DNA of 64,000 nucleotides from Caulobacter segnis (GTDB lineage Bacteria; Pseudomonadota; Alphaproteobacteria; Caulobacterales; Caulobacteraceae): NCBI RefSeq assembly GCF_029543125.1, contig NZ_JARQWW010000001.1, positions 1 to 64,000 of the forward strand, read 5' to 3'. Shown piece by piece: positions 48,963 to 58,199 of this stretch (position 1 is its first letter; each line of letters starts with the position of its first letter). The notes under the pieces were generated by a model. It saw only the letters and a program-made list of their open reading frames with translations, ran no database searches and was not told where the DNA came from. The position numbers and the translations under genes were made by a program.

Positions 48963-50663
48963 TCAGATCTTGGCCGGCTTCTCGACCCCGCCGCCCTTCA
49001 CCGGGGCGACCTGATAGGTGGCGATGATCCGCGTCTCGTACTGCGGCGAAGTGATGGTGGAGACCGCCATCAGATCCCCACGCGCGCTGTCGTTGGTCAG
49101 GGTCAGCAGCACGAAGCCCTTGGCGTGGGCGTCGCAGAACAGGACCTCCTTGTTGCGCTCCACGAACGCCTGTCCGATCGGCGCTTGAGGCAGGTAGTCG
49201 CCGAAGCCCGGGCTGGTGATCGACGAGGCGCCGAACTCCGCCGCCACCCGCTTGCCGGCGGCGTCATGCAGGTCGTTGACCCAGAAGGTGTGGCTGTCGC
49301 CGGCCAGAACAATCGGCGCGGCCTTGGCGGCGGCGAAGGCCGCATACAGCCGCTCGCGCTCGACGGGATAGCCGTCCCAGCTGTCGAGGTTGCTCGGCAC
49401 ATCGAAAGCCGACAGGGCCGTGGCCTGCGCCAAGCGGGTCTGCACGAACTCCGGCAGGCCGGCCTGCAGGGCGGCCCATTTCTCCGGCCCCATGGTCTTG
49501 GGCAGGTTCGGCGCGGCCACGCGGCCCATGACCACCTGGTTGCCCAGCACCTGCCAGGCCGTGCCCGACTTGACCGAGGCGGCCAGTTCGCCGGCCAGCC
49601 ACTTTTCCTGCGTCTCGCCCAGCATGCGGCGGGACGGGTCCATCCACTTGGCGGCGAAAGCCTTCACGTCCGGCTTGCCGTCCACCAGGGTCAGGTCGGT
49701 GTCGTAGTCCAGCTGCTTGCTGCGGGCGGTCAGGCGGGTCTCGACCATCAGCAGGGTCGCCACATCACCAAACTGGAAGCTGCGCCAGGCGCCTTCGAGG
49801 CCGTTGGCCGTCTCGCGGATCGGCATCCACTCGTAATAGGCCTTCAGCGCGGCGGCCTTGCGGGCGGCCCAGTCGCCTTCGCCCTTGTCGGAATTGTGGT
49901 TTTCAGCGCCGCCCAGCCAGGCGTCATTGGCCGTTTCGTGGTCGTCCCACACCACAATCCATGGCGCGCGGGCGTGGGCCGCCTGCAGCTGCGGGTCAGC
50001 CTTGTAGTGAGCGTGACGCGTCCGATAATCGGACAGGGTGATGATCTCGTGCGGCGGCTGCGGCGTGCGGCCGATCTTCGAGCCCACGGCCATGCCGTAG
50101 TCCTCCGGGCCCGCCCCGTACTCATAGATGTAGTCGCCCAGGTGCAGCACAGCATCCACGCGCGGCAGGGCGGCGATGGCGCCATAGGCGTTGAAGAACC
50201 CGCCCGGGTACAGCGAGCACGAAGCCACCGCCAGCACCACGTCCTTGGTAGCGCCCCTGGGCAGGGTGCGGGTGCGGCCGGACACCTGCGCGGCCTGCGG
50301 CTGACCGGCGACGACCTGACGGAAACGGTACCAGTAGTCAGTGGCGGGCTTCAGGCCCGCCACATCCACTTTCGCCGTGAAGTCGCGGCCCGCATCCGTC
50401 GGAACCTGGCCCTGCGCGACGACGTGCTTGAACTCCGGATCGGACGCCACGTCCCAACGCAGGGCGATGGTCTCGGCGGTCTTCGGGTCCGCGGGCGTGG
50501 CCCGGGTCCAAAGGATCACCCGGTCGGCCAGCGGGTCGCCGGAGGCGGCGCCATGGTCGAAAGAAACCTTGCCGGCATAGGACTTCGGAGGCGTCACCGC
50601 GCCCGCCGGAGCAGCCGCGCCGAAACCCAGCAGCGCCAGCGCGCCTCGACGATTGATCTTCAT
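48963..50663 (-). CDS. phoD: PhoD-type alkaline phosphatase, Tat-exported
   Basis: 566 residues from MKINRRGALALLGFGAAAPA, a Tat signal (RRG then hydrophobic), with GAGGGGGAAACC before the ATG. An N-terminal PhoD_N domain (SGDPLADRVILWTRATP) precedes the metallophosphatase part: HLGDYIYEYGAGPEDYG, WDDHETANDAWLGG and GDSHTFWVNDL. It hydrolyses phosphate esters in the periplasm with Ca/Fe. It lies downstream of a TonB-dependent receptor, after a terminator. Regulation by phosphate is plausible. Confidence 0.92.
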   Translation of the reverse strand: MKINRRGALALLGFGAAAPAGAVTPPKSYAGKVSFDHGAASGDPLADRVILWTRATPADPKTAETIALRWDVASDPEFKHVVAQGQVPTDAGRDFTAKVDVAGLKPATDYWYRFRQVVAGQPQAAQVSGRTRTLPRGATKDVVLAVASCSLYPGGFFNAYGAIAALPRVDAVLHLGDYIYEYGAGPEDYGMAVGSKIGRTPQPPHEIITLSDYRTRHAHYKADPQLQAAHARAPWIVVWDDHETANDAWLGGAENHNSDKGEGDWAARKAAALKAYYEWMPIRETANGLEGAWRSFQFGDVATLLMVETRLTARSKQLDYDTDLTLVDGKPDVKAFAAKWMDPSRRMLGETQEKWLAGELAASVKSGTAWQVLGNQVVMGRVAAPNLPKTMGPEKWAALQAGLPEFVQTRLAQATALSAFDVPSNLDSWDGYPVERERLYAAFAAAKAAPIVLAGDSHTFWVNDLHDAAGKRVAAEFGASSITSPGFGDYLPQAPIGQAFVERNKEVLFCDAHAKGFVLLTLTNDSARGDLMAVSTITSPQYETRIIATYQVAPVKGGGVEKPAKI

Positions 50664-50712
50664 GGTTTCCCCCTCGTTTTGGCCCGATGGTCCGACAGCT
50701 TGGGACAAAGAA

Positions 50713-50739
50713 AAAGCCCCCGTCGACGACAGGGGCTTT
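50713..50739 (-). terminator. Terminator after the TonB-dependent receptor
   Basis: AAAGCCCC and GGGGCTTT pair around an 11-base loop; on the minus strand a T-rich run (TTTTTCTTTG) follows. It separates the receptor from phoD. Confidence 0.8.
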
Positions 50740-50774
50740 AGCTTCGGCCTATGACCGGTCCATGACGGACGCGG

Positions 50775-53324
50775 TTAGTTGAACTTCCAGGCCATCGACA
50801 CGCCGTACATGCGCGGCGCGCCGGCGATGAAGGTCGGCAGGCCCAGGCTGTCGCCCGTGTTGCCGGCGTCGATGAGGTATTCCTTGTCCAGGGCGTTGTT
50901 GACGAACGCCTCCAGCACCAGCGGGTAATCGGCCGGCGTATAGGCCAGGCGCAGGTTCAACAGGCCGTAGGCCTTCTGCAGCTCGTCCTGGACGGTGTCG
51001 GCCACGAAGGTGCGCGGCGGGCGCTGATATTGTGGCAGGTCGTTGTTGTCGTCGAAGAAGATTTTCGAACGCCAGCTGTAGGTCGGGCGGAAGTCGAACT
51101 GGCCGCCCAGCGCGTCCACGCGGAACGAAGCGCCCAGCGACAGGGAGTGATCCGGCGACAGGCGGAAGTGATTGCCGTCATAGGCGCCGCCGTCGAAGCG
51201 GGCGTGGCTGTAGGCGTAGGTGCCGAACAGGTCGACATTCCCCGTCACCGCCCAATCCGCCTGGCCTTCGAAGCCGTAGGCCTTGGCCTTGCCGGCGTTC
51301 GTCGTGATGAACAGCGTCCCCTGCTGCTGGATGGTCTGGAAGTTGTCGTAGTCGAAGTAATAGACCGCGCCTTCCAGACGCAGGCCCTGCTCGCGCAGGT
51401 GCGTCTTCACGCCGATTTCGTAGCTGTCCACCGTCTCGGCCTCCACACGCTCGAAACGCGGGGCGGCGTACGGCGTGGCTGGCGACCCGGCCTGCATCAC
51501 TTCCGGACGACGACCGCGAGCATAGGAGGCGTAGATGTTGGCGTCGTCCGTCAGGGCGTAGCGGCCGACCATGCGCCAGGTGAAGCTGGAGTCCTCGTTG
51601 TCCGCCGAGAAGGCCTGGCCGTTGCCGGTGGTCGGCTGGAAGGTCAGGCCGAAGTTTGGCAGTTGAGAAGTCGGGATCTGCTGCACGATCGGCAACTGCA
51701 GGGCGGTGACGATGCCGTTGGCCAGGGCCAGGTTGGCCGCGGTTCCGCTCGCCGCCAGTTGGGCCGCGCCGATGACGCCGCCCAGGACGGAGCGGCCGCC
51801 GAAGGTGGCCGAGGAGAAGGTGGTGGTCTTCTCGTCGCGGGTCCAGCGCAGGCCGGCCGACAGCTCCAAGCGCTCGGTGGCGCGGAAGGTCACGTCGCCG
51901 AACACGTCGATGCTGTCCAGGTCGCCGCGGTTGATGGCGCCTTCCTGGTGGTTCGGGCGCAGGTTGGCGGCGATGGCCGCGGCCTGGGCCGAGGTCAGCA
52001 GCAGGCGGTTGCCGCTGAGGCCCGCCGCGATGCCCTGCACCAGGGCGCCGGTGAAGGCGGTGTTGTTGAACACGGCGGCGGGGGCCGGGGTGGTCGGCGC
52101 GAAGCCCAGGCCCGCGGCGCCGGCGTTCAGTTGGCCCGTCAGGACCGCCAGGCCCATGCGCTCGTCGAACTGAACGGGCGTGCGCTGGCTGCCGTCTTCA
52201 TGGAAGAAGTCGCCGCCGAAGAAGCCGGTCCAGCGGCCGCCAGCGTCGTAGTTGATGCGGAGCTCCTGGCTCCACTGGTTGCCCTTGCCGTGGTTCAGAC
52301 CCGTGAGGATCGGCAGAGCCAGACCATCCGGATCATAGACCTCCTTGGATTCGAACTGACGCCAGGCGGTGATCGAGGCCAGGGTCAGGCTGTCGGTCAG
52401 CTCATAGTTCACCAGGGCGGTGGCGCCCTGCACGGTGCGGTCGACGCCCAGGTCGCCCACGCCGAAGCTGGCCGGAGAAGCGAGAGCCGCCGGCTCCCAG
52501 GCCTTGCGGCCGGCCAGGACCTGGCCGGTCAGCGGGCTGGCGGGCGAGAAGCCGCCGGACTTGAAGGCCGTGCCGGTCGGATTGTCGTTCTGGTAATTGT
52601 AGATCAGGTCGGCGCTCAGCTTGCCGCCCGAGCGGTACGACAGGGTGCCGCGCAGGGCATAGGTGCTGATCGAGTTGAAGGCGTCACCGCCCAGGGCGTT
52701 GTCCACATAACCGTCGCGTTCGCGCAGACGACCGGCGAGACGCACCGCGAATTGCTCGTTCAGCGGCAGGTTCACGTAACCTTCGGCGTTCACCTGGCCG
52801 TAGTCGCCGCCGCCCAGCTTGGCCCAGGCGGACATGGCCGACGGATCAGCCTTGGCCTGGATCAGGTTCACCGCGCCGATCATGGCGCCGCGGCCGTAGA
52901 GGGTCGATTGCGGGCCCTTGGCCACTTCGACGCGCTCCAGATCGAACAGCTCGATGTAGGAGCCTTGGGCCTTGGAGATCGAGACGCCGTCCTGGAACAC
53001 CGACACCCGTGCCTCGGCGGTGGCTTCGGTGGAGTCCGAGGTGATGCCGCGCATCACGAAGCCCGGATTGTTCGGCGACTGGTCCTGGACCAACAGGCCC
53101 GGCGTGAAGCGCGAGAGCTGCTGGAAGTCCTGCACGCCCAGCTTTTCCAGGCGGTCGCCGCTATAGGCCGTCAAGGCCATCGGCACGTCGATCGCGGCCT
53201 GTTCGCGCTTCTGCGCAGTGACGATCAGCTCGTCGATCAGGTCGTTGTTCTGCGCGTGAGCCGCTCCGGCGAAGAGCGCGGAGAAGCTGACCGCCGCCAG
53301 CAGGCTGGTTTGGAACGGACGCAT
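50775..53324 (-). CDS. TonB-dependent outer membrane receptor
   Basis: 849 residues. Signal peptide MRPFQTSLLAAVSFSALFAG ends at AHA. The TonB-box-like DELIVTAQKRE is followed by the plug domain (FQQLSRFTPGLLVQDQSPNN, RVEVAKGPQSTLYGRGAMIG) and a C-terminal beta-barrel with repeated aromatic strands. The end, MYGVSMAWKFN, has Asn after the usual terminal Phe. Substrate unknown; phoD lies downstream, so organophosphate use is one idea. Caulobacterales carry dozens of such receptors. Confidence 0.93.
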   Translation of the reverse strand: MRPFQTSLLAAVSFSALFAGAAHAQNNDLIDELIVTAQKREQAAIDVPMALTAYSGDRLEKLGVQDFQQLSRFTPGLLVQDQSPNNPGFVMRGITSDSTEATAEARVSVFQDGVSISKAQGSYIELFDLERVEVAKGPQSTLYGRGAMIGAVNLIQAKADPSAMSAWAKLGGGDYGQVNAEGYVNLPLNEQFAVRLAGRLRERDGYVDNALGGDAFNSISTYALRGTLSYRSGGKLSADLIYNYQNDNPTGTAFKSGGFSPASPLTGQVLAGRKAWEPAALASPASFGVGDLGVDRTVQGATALVNYELTDSLTLASITAWRQFESKEVYDPDGLALPILTGLNHGKGNQWSQELRINYDAGGRWTGFFGGDFFHEDGSQRTPVQFDERMGLAVLTGQLNAGAAGLGFAPTTPAPAAVFNNTAFTGALVQGIAAGLSGNRLLLTSAQAAAIAANLRPNHQEGAINRGDLDSIDVFGDVTFRATERLELSAGLRWTRDEKTTTFSSATFGGRSVLGGVIGAAQLAASGTAANLALANGIVTALQLPIVQQIPTSQLPNFGLTFQPTTGNGQAFSADNEDSSFTWRMVGRYALTDDANIYASYARGRRPEVMQAGSPATPYAAPRFERVEAETVDSYEIGVKTHLREQGLRLEGAVYYFDYDNFQTIQQQGTLFITTNAGKAKAYGFEGQADWAVTGNVDLFGTYAYSHARFDGGAYDGNHFRLSPDHSLSLGASFRVDALGGQFDFRPTYSWRSKIFFDDNNDLPQYQRPPRTFVADTVQDELQKAYGLLNLRLAYTPADYPLVLEAFVNNALDKEYLIDAGNTGDSLGLPTFIAGAPRMYGVSMAWKFN

Positions 53325-53391
53325 CTATTATCCCCCTGGGTAACCGAGAAGCGGCGCAACGGCCGGCTGCTCCCGGTTCTGCAATTTGGTT

Positions 53392-53409
53392 GTGACGCCT
53401 ATATGAAGA
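53392..53409 (-). promoter_or_regulatory. Weak PHO-box-like repeat upstream of the receptor
   Basis: On the minus strand TCTTCAT-ATAG-GCGTCAC has the 7-4-7 layout of a PhoB box, sharing TTCAT and GTCAC with the consensus, about 68 bp before the receptor start. Only partly conserved. Confidence 0.2.
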
Positions 53410-53415
53410 ACCGCG

Positions 53416-54408
53416 ATGCGCGAAGACCTGCCTGAAGACGAAACCGATTTCGAAGTCCGGCTGGTGCAGATTGGTGACGGCGCAATCGGCGACAGGCTGG
53501 ACAAGGCCTTGGCCGCCGCCGTTCCTGATCTCTCTCGCGCGCGCCTTCAGGCGCTGATGGCTGACGGGCTGATCCGCCGCGACGGCGCGCCTGTCACGTC
53601 CGGCTCGGCGAAGGCCGTCGTCGGCGTGTACGAAATCCTCATCCCGCCCCCGGCCCCGGCGGAGCCTTTGCCGGAAGCCATCCCGCTCACCGTGCTGTTC
53701 GAGGACGAACACCTGATCGTCATCGACAAGCCGGCCGGCATGGCGGTTCACCCAGCGCCGGGCACAGACAGCGGCACCCTGGTCAACGCCCTGCTGCATC
53801 ACTGCGGCGACAGCCTGTCCGGCGTCGGCGGCGTGGCGCGCCCGGGCATCGTCCATCGCCTGGACAAGGAGACGTCGGGCGTGATGGTCGCCGCCAAGTC
53901 CGACGCGGCGCACCAGGGCCTGTCCAAGCTGTTCGCCACGCACGACATCGACCGCGTCTATGTGGCCTTGACGCGCGGCGCGCCGCATCCATCGAAGGGG
54001 ACCGTCGACACCCTGATCGGACGCTCCAGCAGCGACCGCAAGAAGATGGCCGTGCTCAAGAGCGGCGGTCGCCAGGCCATCACCCACTACGCGGTGGAGA
54101 AGAGCTTCGGCCCGCAGGAAAAGCCTTTGGCCGCGCGGGTGTCCTGCCGCCTGCAGACCGGCCGCACGCACCAGATCCGCGTCCACATGGCGTCCAAGGG
54201 CGCACCCTGCCTGGGCGATCCCGTCTATGGGTCCGGCACGCCCGCGCCCGTAGTGCGAGAAGCGATCGCCAGCGCCGGACTGACACGCCAGGCGCTGCAC
54301 GCGGCGGTCCTGGGCTTCGTCCACCCCATCACGGGTGAGACCCTGCGCTTCGAGACGTCCCTGCCCGCCGATATGGCGGCGCTGGAAGCCGCGCTCGGCA
54401 CGCTTTGA
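53416..54408 (+). CDS. rluD: 23S rRNA pseudouridine synthase RluD
   Basis: 330 residues. An N-terminal S4 domain (RLDKALAAAVPDLSRARLQA) is followed by the catalytic pseudouridine synthase core: RPGIVHRLDKETSGVMVAAK (catalytic Asp) and LQTGRTHQIRVHMASKGAPC. RluD modifies U1911/1915/1917 in helix 69. It is divergent from the TonB-dependent receptor. An 85-bp gap separates it from the acyl-CoA dehydrogenase. Confidence 0.93.
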   Translation: MREDLPEDETDFEVRLVQIGDGAIGDRLDKALAAAVPDLSRARLQALMADGLIRRDGAPVTSGSAKAVVGVYEILIPPPAPAEPLPEAIPLTVLFEDEHLIVIDKPAGMAVHPAPGTDSGTLVNALLHHCGDSLSGVGGVARPGIVHRLDKETSGVMVAAKSDAAHQGLSKLFATHDIDRVYVALTRGAPHPSKGTVDTLIGRSSSDRKKMAVLKSGGRQAITHYAVEKSFGPQEKPLAARVSCRLQTGRTHQIRVHMASKGAPCLGDPVYGSGTPAPVVREAIASAGLTRQALHAAVLGFVHPITGETLRFETSLPADMAALEAALGTL

Positions 54409-54493
54409 CGATCATGCTGCACCGCACTGTTCGCAGGTGCGAGGTGGGCCTATAGTTTCCGCCAACAACGAGAAGACGCAGGGGAGAGAGACC

Positions 54494-56155
54494 TTGGCGG
54501 AAGCCCTGATCCTGGCTGGATTGACCGATCTGCTTCGCGAGGCGGCGGAAGGCGCGAAGGCTTTCGTCCGCGCCGCCAAACCCGCCGTGAAGGCCCGCAT
54601 CAGCGTAAACGGCAAGATCGACCGCAAGCTGGCGGACGACGAGCAGCACGCCGTCCACGGCTTCGGCTGGTACGCCGCCTATGCGGAGCTCATGACCCAG
54701 GTGGCCGAGTGGGCCGCCAACCTCGACGACGAGGGCCGCTTCGGCGAGATCGAGTCTCTTCTCGCCCAGCTTTTGTTCGCCGAGTACGCCAGCCAGTTGG
54801 TCGGCGGCATTCCGATGAACCAGGGGGAGATCATCCGGCCCTCTGACCTCGGCGTCGGCGACGATGCGGTGGAGCACCTGTTCACCCCCGCCCTGACCGT
54901 CTTGCTCTCCCAAGGCGGCGGCCAGGGCGTGAAGACCCGTCTGGCCCGCCGGCTGGCCGAGGCGCGCGGCCGCGCCACCCTGGAGAACACCGGACTCGAC
55001 GAAACCTTCGAAATGATCCGGGACCAGTTCCACGCCTTCGCCCAGGAGAAGGTCGTTCCCCACGCTCACGAGTGGCATCTGAAGGACGAGCTGATCCCCC
55101 TGGAGCTGCTGGAGGAGCTGGGCCAACTCGGCGTCTTCGGCCTGACCATTCCCGAGGAGTACGGCGGCTCCGGCCTCGGCAAGACCGCCATGTGCGTGGT
55201 GTCGGAAGAGCTGTCTCGCGGCTGGATCGGCGTCGGCTCCCTCGGCACCCGATCGGAGATTGCCGCCGAGCTGATCCTGACCGGCGGCACCGAGGAGCAG
55301 AAGAACGACTGGCTGCCGGTGATCGCCTCGGCGGAAATCCTGCCCACCGCCGTCTTCACCGAGCCGAACACCGGCTCCGATCTCGGCTCGCTGCGCACGC
55401 GCGCCACGCTGGAGGGCGGCCAGTACGTGGTGACCGGGAACAAGACCTGGATCACCCATGCGGCCCGCGCCGACATGATGACCCTGCTGGTCCGCACTGA
55501 TCCGAACACCACCGACTATCGCGGCCTGTCCATGCTGCTGGCGCCGAAGATGCGCGGCGACGAGGACGAAGCCTTCCCTACCCCAGGCATGACCGGCGGG
55601 GAGATCGGCGTCATCGGCTATCGCGGGATGAAGGAGTACGAGATCGGCTTCGACGGCTTCACCGTCCCGGCCGAGAACCTGCTGGGCGGGGTCGAGGGCC
55701 AGGGCTTCAAGCAACTCATGGCCACCTTCGAGAGCGCCCGCATCCAGACCGCCGCCCGCGCCATCGGCGTGGCGCAGTCGGCCATGGAGACCGGCCTGTC
55801 CTACGCCCTGGACCGCAAGCAGTTCGGCAAGGCGATCTTCGAATTTCCCCGCGTCCACAACAAGCTGGCCATGATGGCCGCGGAGATCATGGGCGTGCGG
55901 CAGCTGACCTATTTCGCCGCCCGGCGGAAGGACGACGGCGAGCGCTGCGACCTGGAGGCCGGCATGGCCAAGCTGATCGCCGCGCGCATGGCCTGGGCGG
56001 CGGCGGACAACGCCCTGCAGATCCACGGCGGCAACGGCTTCGCCGTGGAATACGCCGCCAGCCGCCTGCTGGCCGACGCGCGCATCCTGAACATTTTCGA
56101 GGGGGCCGGGGAGATTCAGGCCCAGGTCATCGCCCGCCGTATGCTGGAGGACTAG
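54494..56155 (+). CDS. Acyl-CoA dehydrogenase (long, ~553 aa)
   Basis: 553 residues from TTG at 54494, with GGGGAGAG upstream; the frame continues to 54335 but overlaps rluD. A ~170-residue helical N-terminal extension precedes the usual domains: EEYGGSGLGKTAMCVVSEEL, AVFTEPNTGSDLGSLRT for FAD/acyl binding, and FNIFEGAGEIQ type end with the catalytic Glu in NIFEGAGEIQAQVIARRM. It is an FAD enzyme that would pass electrons to EtfAB. The stop TAG lies in the CTAG target of an IS element that follows immediately. Confidence 0.92.
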   Translation: MAEALILAGLTDLLREAAEGAKAFVRAAKPAVKARISVNGKIDRKLADDEQHAVHGFGWYAAYAELMTQVAEWAANLDDEGRFGEIESLLAQLLFAEYASQLVGGIPMNQGEIIRPSDLGVGDDAVEHLFTPALTVLLSQGGGQGVKTRLARRLAEARGRATLENTGLDETFEMIRDQFHAFAQEKVVPHAHEWHLKDELIPLELLEELGQLGVFGLTIPEEYGGSGLGKTAMCVVSEELSRGWIGVGSLGTRSEIAAELILTGGTEEQKNDWLPVIASAEILPTAVFTEPNTGSDLGSLRTRATLEGGQYVVTGNKTWITHAARADMMTLLVRTDPNTTDYRGLSMLLAPKMRGDEDEAFPTPGMTGGEIGVIGYRGMKEYEIGFDGFTVPAENLLGGVEGQGFKQLMATFESARIQTAARAIGVAQSAMETGLSYALDRKQFGKAIFEFPRVHNKLAMMAAEIMGVRQLTYFAARRKDDGERCDLEAGMAKLIAARMAWAAADNALQIHGGNGFAVEYAASRLLADARILNIFEGAGEIQAQVIARRMLED

Positions 56156-56174
56156 GAGCCTGTCCACGTAATCG
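56156..56174 (+). repeat. Left terminal inverted repeat of the IS
   Basis: GAGCCTGTCCACGTAATCG, preceded by the target duplication CTAG. It is identical to the right end read inward. Confidence 0.92.
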
Positions 56175-56230
56175 TTTTGACGATTGAAGTTGGACTGAGG
56201 CGGGAAGGTTGATGCAGGCGAATGGGGGCC

Positions 56231-57517
56231 TCAGCCCGCTGCCCTGGCCAGTTTGAGCAGGTTGTGGGCGGTGCAGATGAGGCTCCACTCGGCCTTGGCC
56301 TTTTGGAAGCCCCGAAGCAGGAACTGCCTGAACCCTCTGGCGTGCTTGATATGGCCGAAGACCGGTTCGACGACCTGCTTTCGCAATCGGTAAGGCGAGG
56401 CGCGTCCGGCGCGTCGAAGCTTGTCGGCCATGGCCGCCATCAGGGGAGACGTCTTGAAGTCGCGCCTGGTTTTGCGGTTCGGCGCCAGGTAGGCGCGGAT
56501 GCGCCGCTCCTCGAGGGCGGCCAGATTGGCCTCGTTGGCGAAGCCGCTGTCGGCTGAGACGAGCTTGAGCTTGCGGCCCAGATTGCTGCGGGCCTGATCC
56601 ACCAGGGGAATGAGCGCGCCATAATCGGCCGGATTGGTCGCCAGCCTCTGGGCGACGATGACCTGGCCGTTGTAGCCGGCGATGAAGCCGTCCCTGGTCG
56701 GCTGTATGCGGCAGTCGGGATCGGTGAAGTTGCGCTGGGCGTTGGGCGGCGGGCCGCCGTCCTTGGCGCGCCTGGGCCTGCCGCGGTTCTGCATGCCAGA
56801 GGACGGACCCGGACCGTCCGGATCGCGGTCATCCGGATGCTCGGCCGCCTCCGCCTCCAGCTCGGCGCGCGCCTTGAGGATGCGCTCCAGCCGCTGCTGC
56901 TTGTCGGCCATCCAGGCCGGCGTCTCGTCGCCGCGCCGGTCGGCCCCATGGCGCACGTCGTCCAGCTCGTCGGCGACCCTGGCCTTGCGCATCCATTCGG
57001 CCACCTGACGCTGCAGCTCCACCTCGGTCTGCTTCATGCGCCCATAGCTCATCGCCTTGTGGCGTGAGGCGTTGGCCTTCAGCTTGGTCCCGTCCGCCGC
57101 CACGTGGCCCAGCCCCACCAGACCCGCGGCCTGGCAAAGCTGCAGCACCTGCACGAACAGACCCTCCAGGGCCTTCAGGTGGCGCAGGCGAAACTGATTG
57201 ATGGTCCGAAAATCGGGGCGGTTCATCCCGGTGACCGCCATGAAGTCCACCCGCTCCTCGCAGGCCCGGGCCAGCTTGCGCGAGGAGTAGACACCTTGGG
57301 CGTACCCGTAGAGCAGCAAAGCCGTCATCATCCCGGGGTGGAACGGCGGGTAGCCCCGACCCTCCGAATAGGTCGACAGGATCGCCGACAGATCCAGCCC
57401 TTCCCGCACCGTGTCCCGCACGAAGTGCGAAAGGTGATCGGCAGGCACGAACTCATGGATCGACGGCGGCAGCAGCCACGTCTGGTCCACATCCCACGCT
57501 CGAAACGTCTTGCTCAT
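56231..57517 (-). CDS. IS1182-family transposase
   Basis: 428 residues. It begins MSKTFRAWDVDQTWLLPPSI, then HEFVPADHLSHFVRD, the IS1182 N-terminal DUF772 region. The DDE residues can be placed in GHVAADGTKLKANASRHK (first Asp), KLVSADSGFANEANL (second Asp) and RKQVVEPVFGHIKHARGFRQ (Glu). An Asp/Pro-rich stretch interrupts the middle. The gene fills most of the element, is uninterrupted, and is presumed active. Base composition is similar to the host. Confidence 0.95.
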   Translation of the reverse strand: MSKTFRAWDVDQTWLLPPSIHEFVPADHLSHFVRDTVREGLDLSAILSTYSEGRGYPPFHPGMMTALLLYGYAQGVYSSRKLARACEERVDFMAVTGMNRPDFRTINQFRLRHLKALEGLFVQVLQLCQAAGLVGLGHVAADGTKLKANASRHKAMSYGRMKQTEVELQRQVAEWMRKARVADELDDVRHGADRRGDETPAWMADKQQRLERILKARAELEAEAAEHPDDRDPDGPGPSSGMQNRGRPRRAKDGGPPPNAQRNFTDPDCRIQPTRDGFIAGYNGQVIVAQRLATNPADYGALIPLVDQARSNLGRKLKLVSADSGFANEANLAALEERRIRAYLAPNRKTRRDFKTSPLMAAMADKLRRAGRASPYRLRKQVVEPVFGHIKHARGFRQFLLRGFQKAKAEWSLICTAHNLLKLARAAG

Positions 57518-57554
57518 GGCCTGAGTGAATCAGGCCAAATCCCCGCCGTCGAGC

Positions 57555-57573
57555 CGATTACGTGGACAGGCTC
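57555..57573 (-). repeat. Right terminal inverted repeat of the IS
   Basis: CGATTACGTGGACAGGCTC on the plus strand, exact complement of the left end, followed by CTAG. Confidence 0.92.
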
Positions 57574-58194
57574 CTAGCTCGCCTTGGCGGCGAAGCCCCT
57601 GGCGATCATTTCGACCTGACGGGCGAAGAGGCCCATGATCTCGGCCTCGCCGGCGCCGTGAGCGACCATGCGGAAGTTCCAGGCGTAGGCCCCGGCCACG
57701 GTGTCGACAATCAGGTCCACATCGACGTCCGGCGAAACCTCGCCCCGCGTAATGCCGTCCAGCAGCACCTGGCGCATATGGCCGAGCAGGCGCTGGTTAT
57801 GCCCGAAAGGCCGCGCGCCCGGCGCGGGGTACGGATCGAAGGCGAGGCCGATATGGGCCAGCATCACCTTCGGCCGCTGGGAGTCGAAGCTGAAGATCAC
57901 GCGCATTACCCCGACCAGCCGGTCGGCGGTCGAGCCCTCGAGCTCGGGGATGCGGCGTTCAAGCTCCTGGTAGAGCCCCTCCTCCGCCCAGTCATAGACC
58001 ACGTGCTGAAGCACTTCGGCCTTGGAGGCGAAGGTGGTGAAGACGCCACCGATCGACACGCCCGCCCTTTCGGCGATGACGCGGATGGTGGCGTCCTCAT
58101 AACCGATCTCCGCGAACAGCTCGCGAGCGGCCTTAAGGACCTTCTGGCGCGTGGCCAGCTTCTGCGCCTTACGGATGCCCAGGGGCTGATCCAT
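57574..58194 (-). CDS. TetR-family transcriptional regulator (distal copy)
   Basis: 206 residues. The helix-turn-helix lies in GYEDATIRVIAERAGVSIGG, then VFTTFASKAEVLQHVV. The C-terminal domain is unlike any characterised ligand class. It is 5 bp after the second TetR gene and similar to it in the HTH (GYE.ATIR.IA..AG.S.G.VF..FA.K), so the two probably arose by tandem duplication and are co-transcribed. Its stop TAG lies in the CTAG at the right edge of the IS. Confidence 0.92.
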   Translation of the reverse strand: MDQPLGIRKAQKLATRQKVLKAARELFAEIGYEDATIRVIAERAGVSIGGVFTTFASKAEVLQHVVYDWAEEGLYQELERRIPELEGSTADRLVGVMRVIFSFDSQRPKVMLAHIGLAFDPYPAPGARPFGHNQRLLGHMRQVLLDGITRGEVSPDVDVDLIVDTVAGAYAWNFRMVAHGAGEAEIMGLFARQVEMIARGFAAKAS

Positions 58195-58199
58195 CGGAC

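Larger units (their letters stand above)
56156..57573. mobile_element. IS1182-family insertion sequence (1418 bp)
   Basis: Bounded by 19-bp perfect inverted ends GAGCCTGTCCACGTAATCG (56156-56174 and 57555-57573), with GACG also shared 4 bases further in. It is flanked by the direct repeat CTAG (56152-56155 and 57574-57577). One complete transposase on the minus strand. It looks intact and recent: the ends are identical, and both flanking genes keep their stop codons. Confidence 0.93.

Noticed and set aside
51030-53435. 801-residue plus-strand frame opposite the TonB receptor
   Set aside because: Antisense shadow with biased composition (Val/Gln/Arg/Gly); the receptor has a signal peptide, a plug and a barrel.
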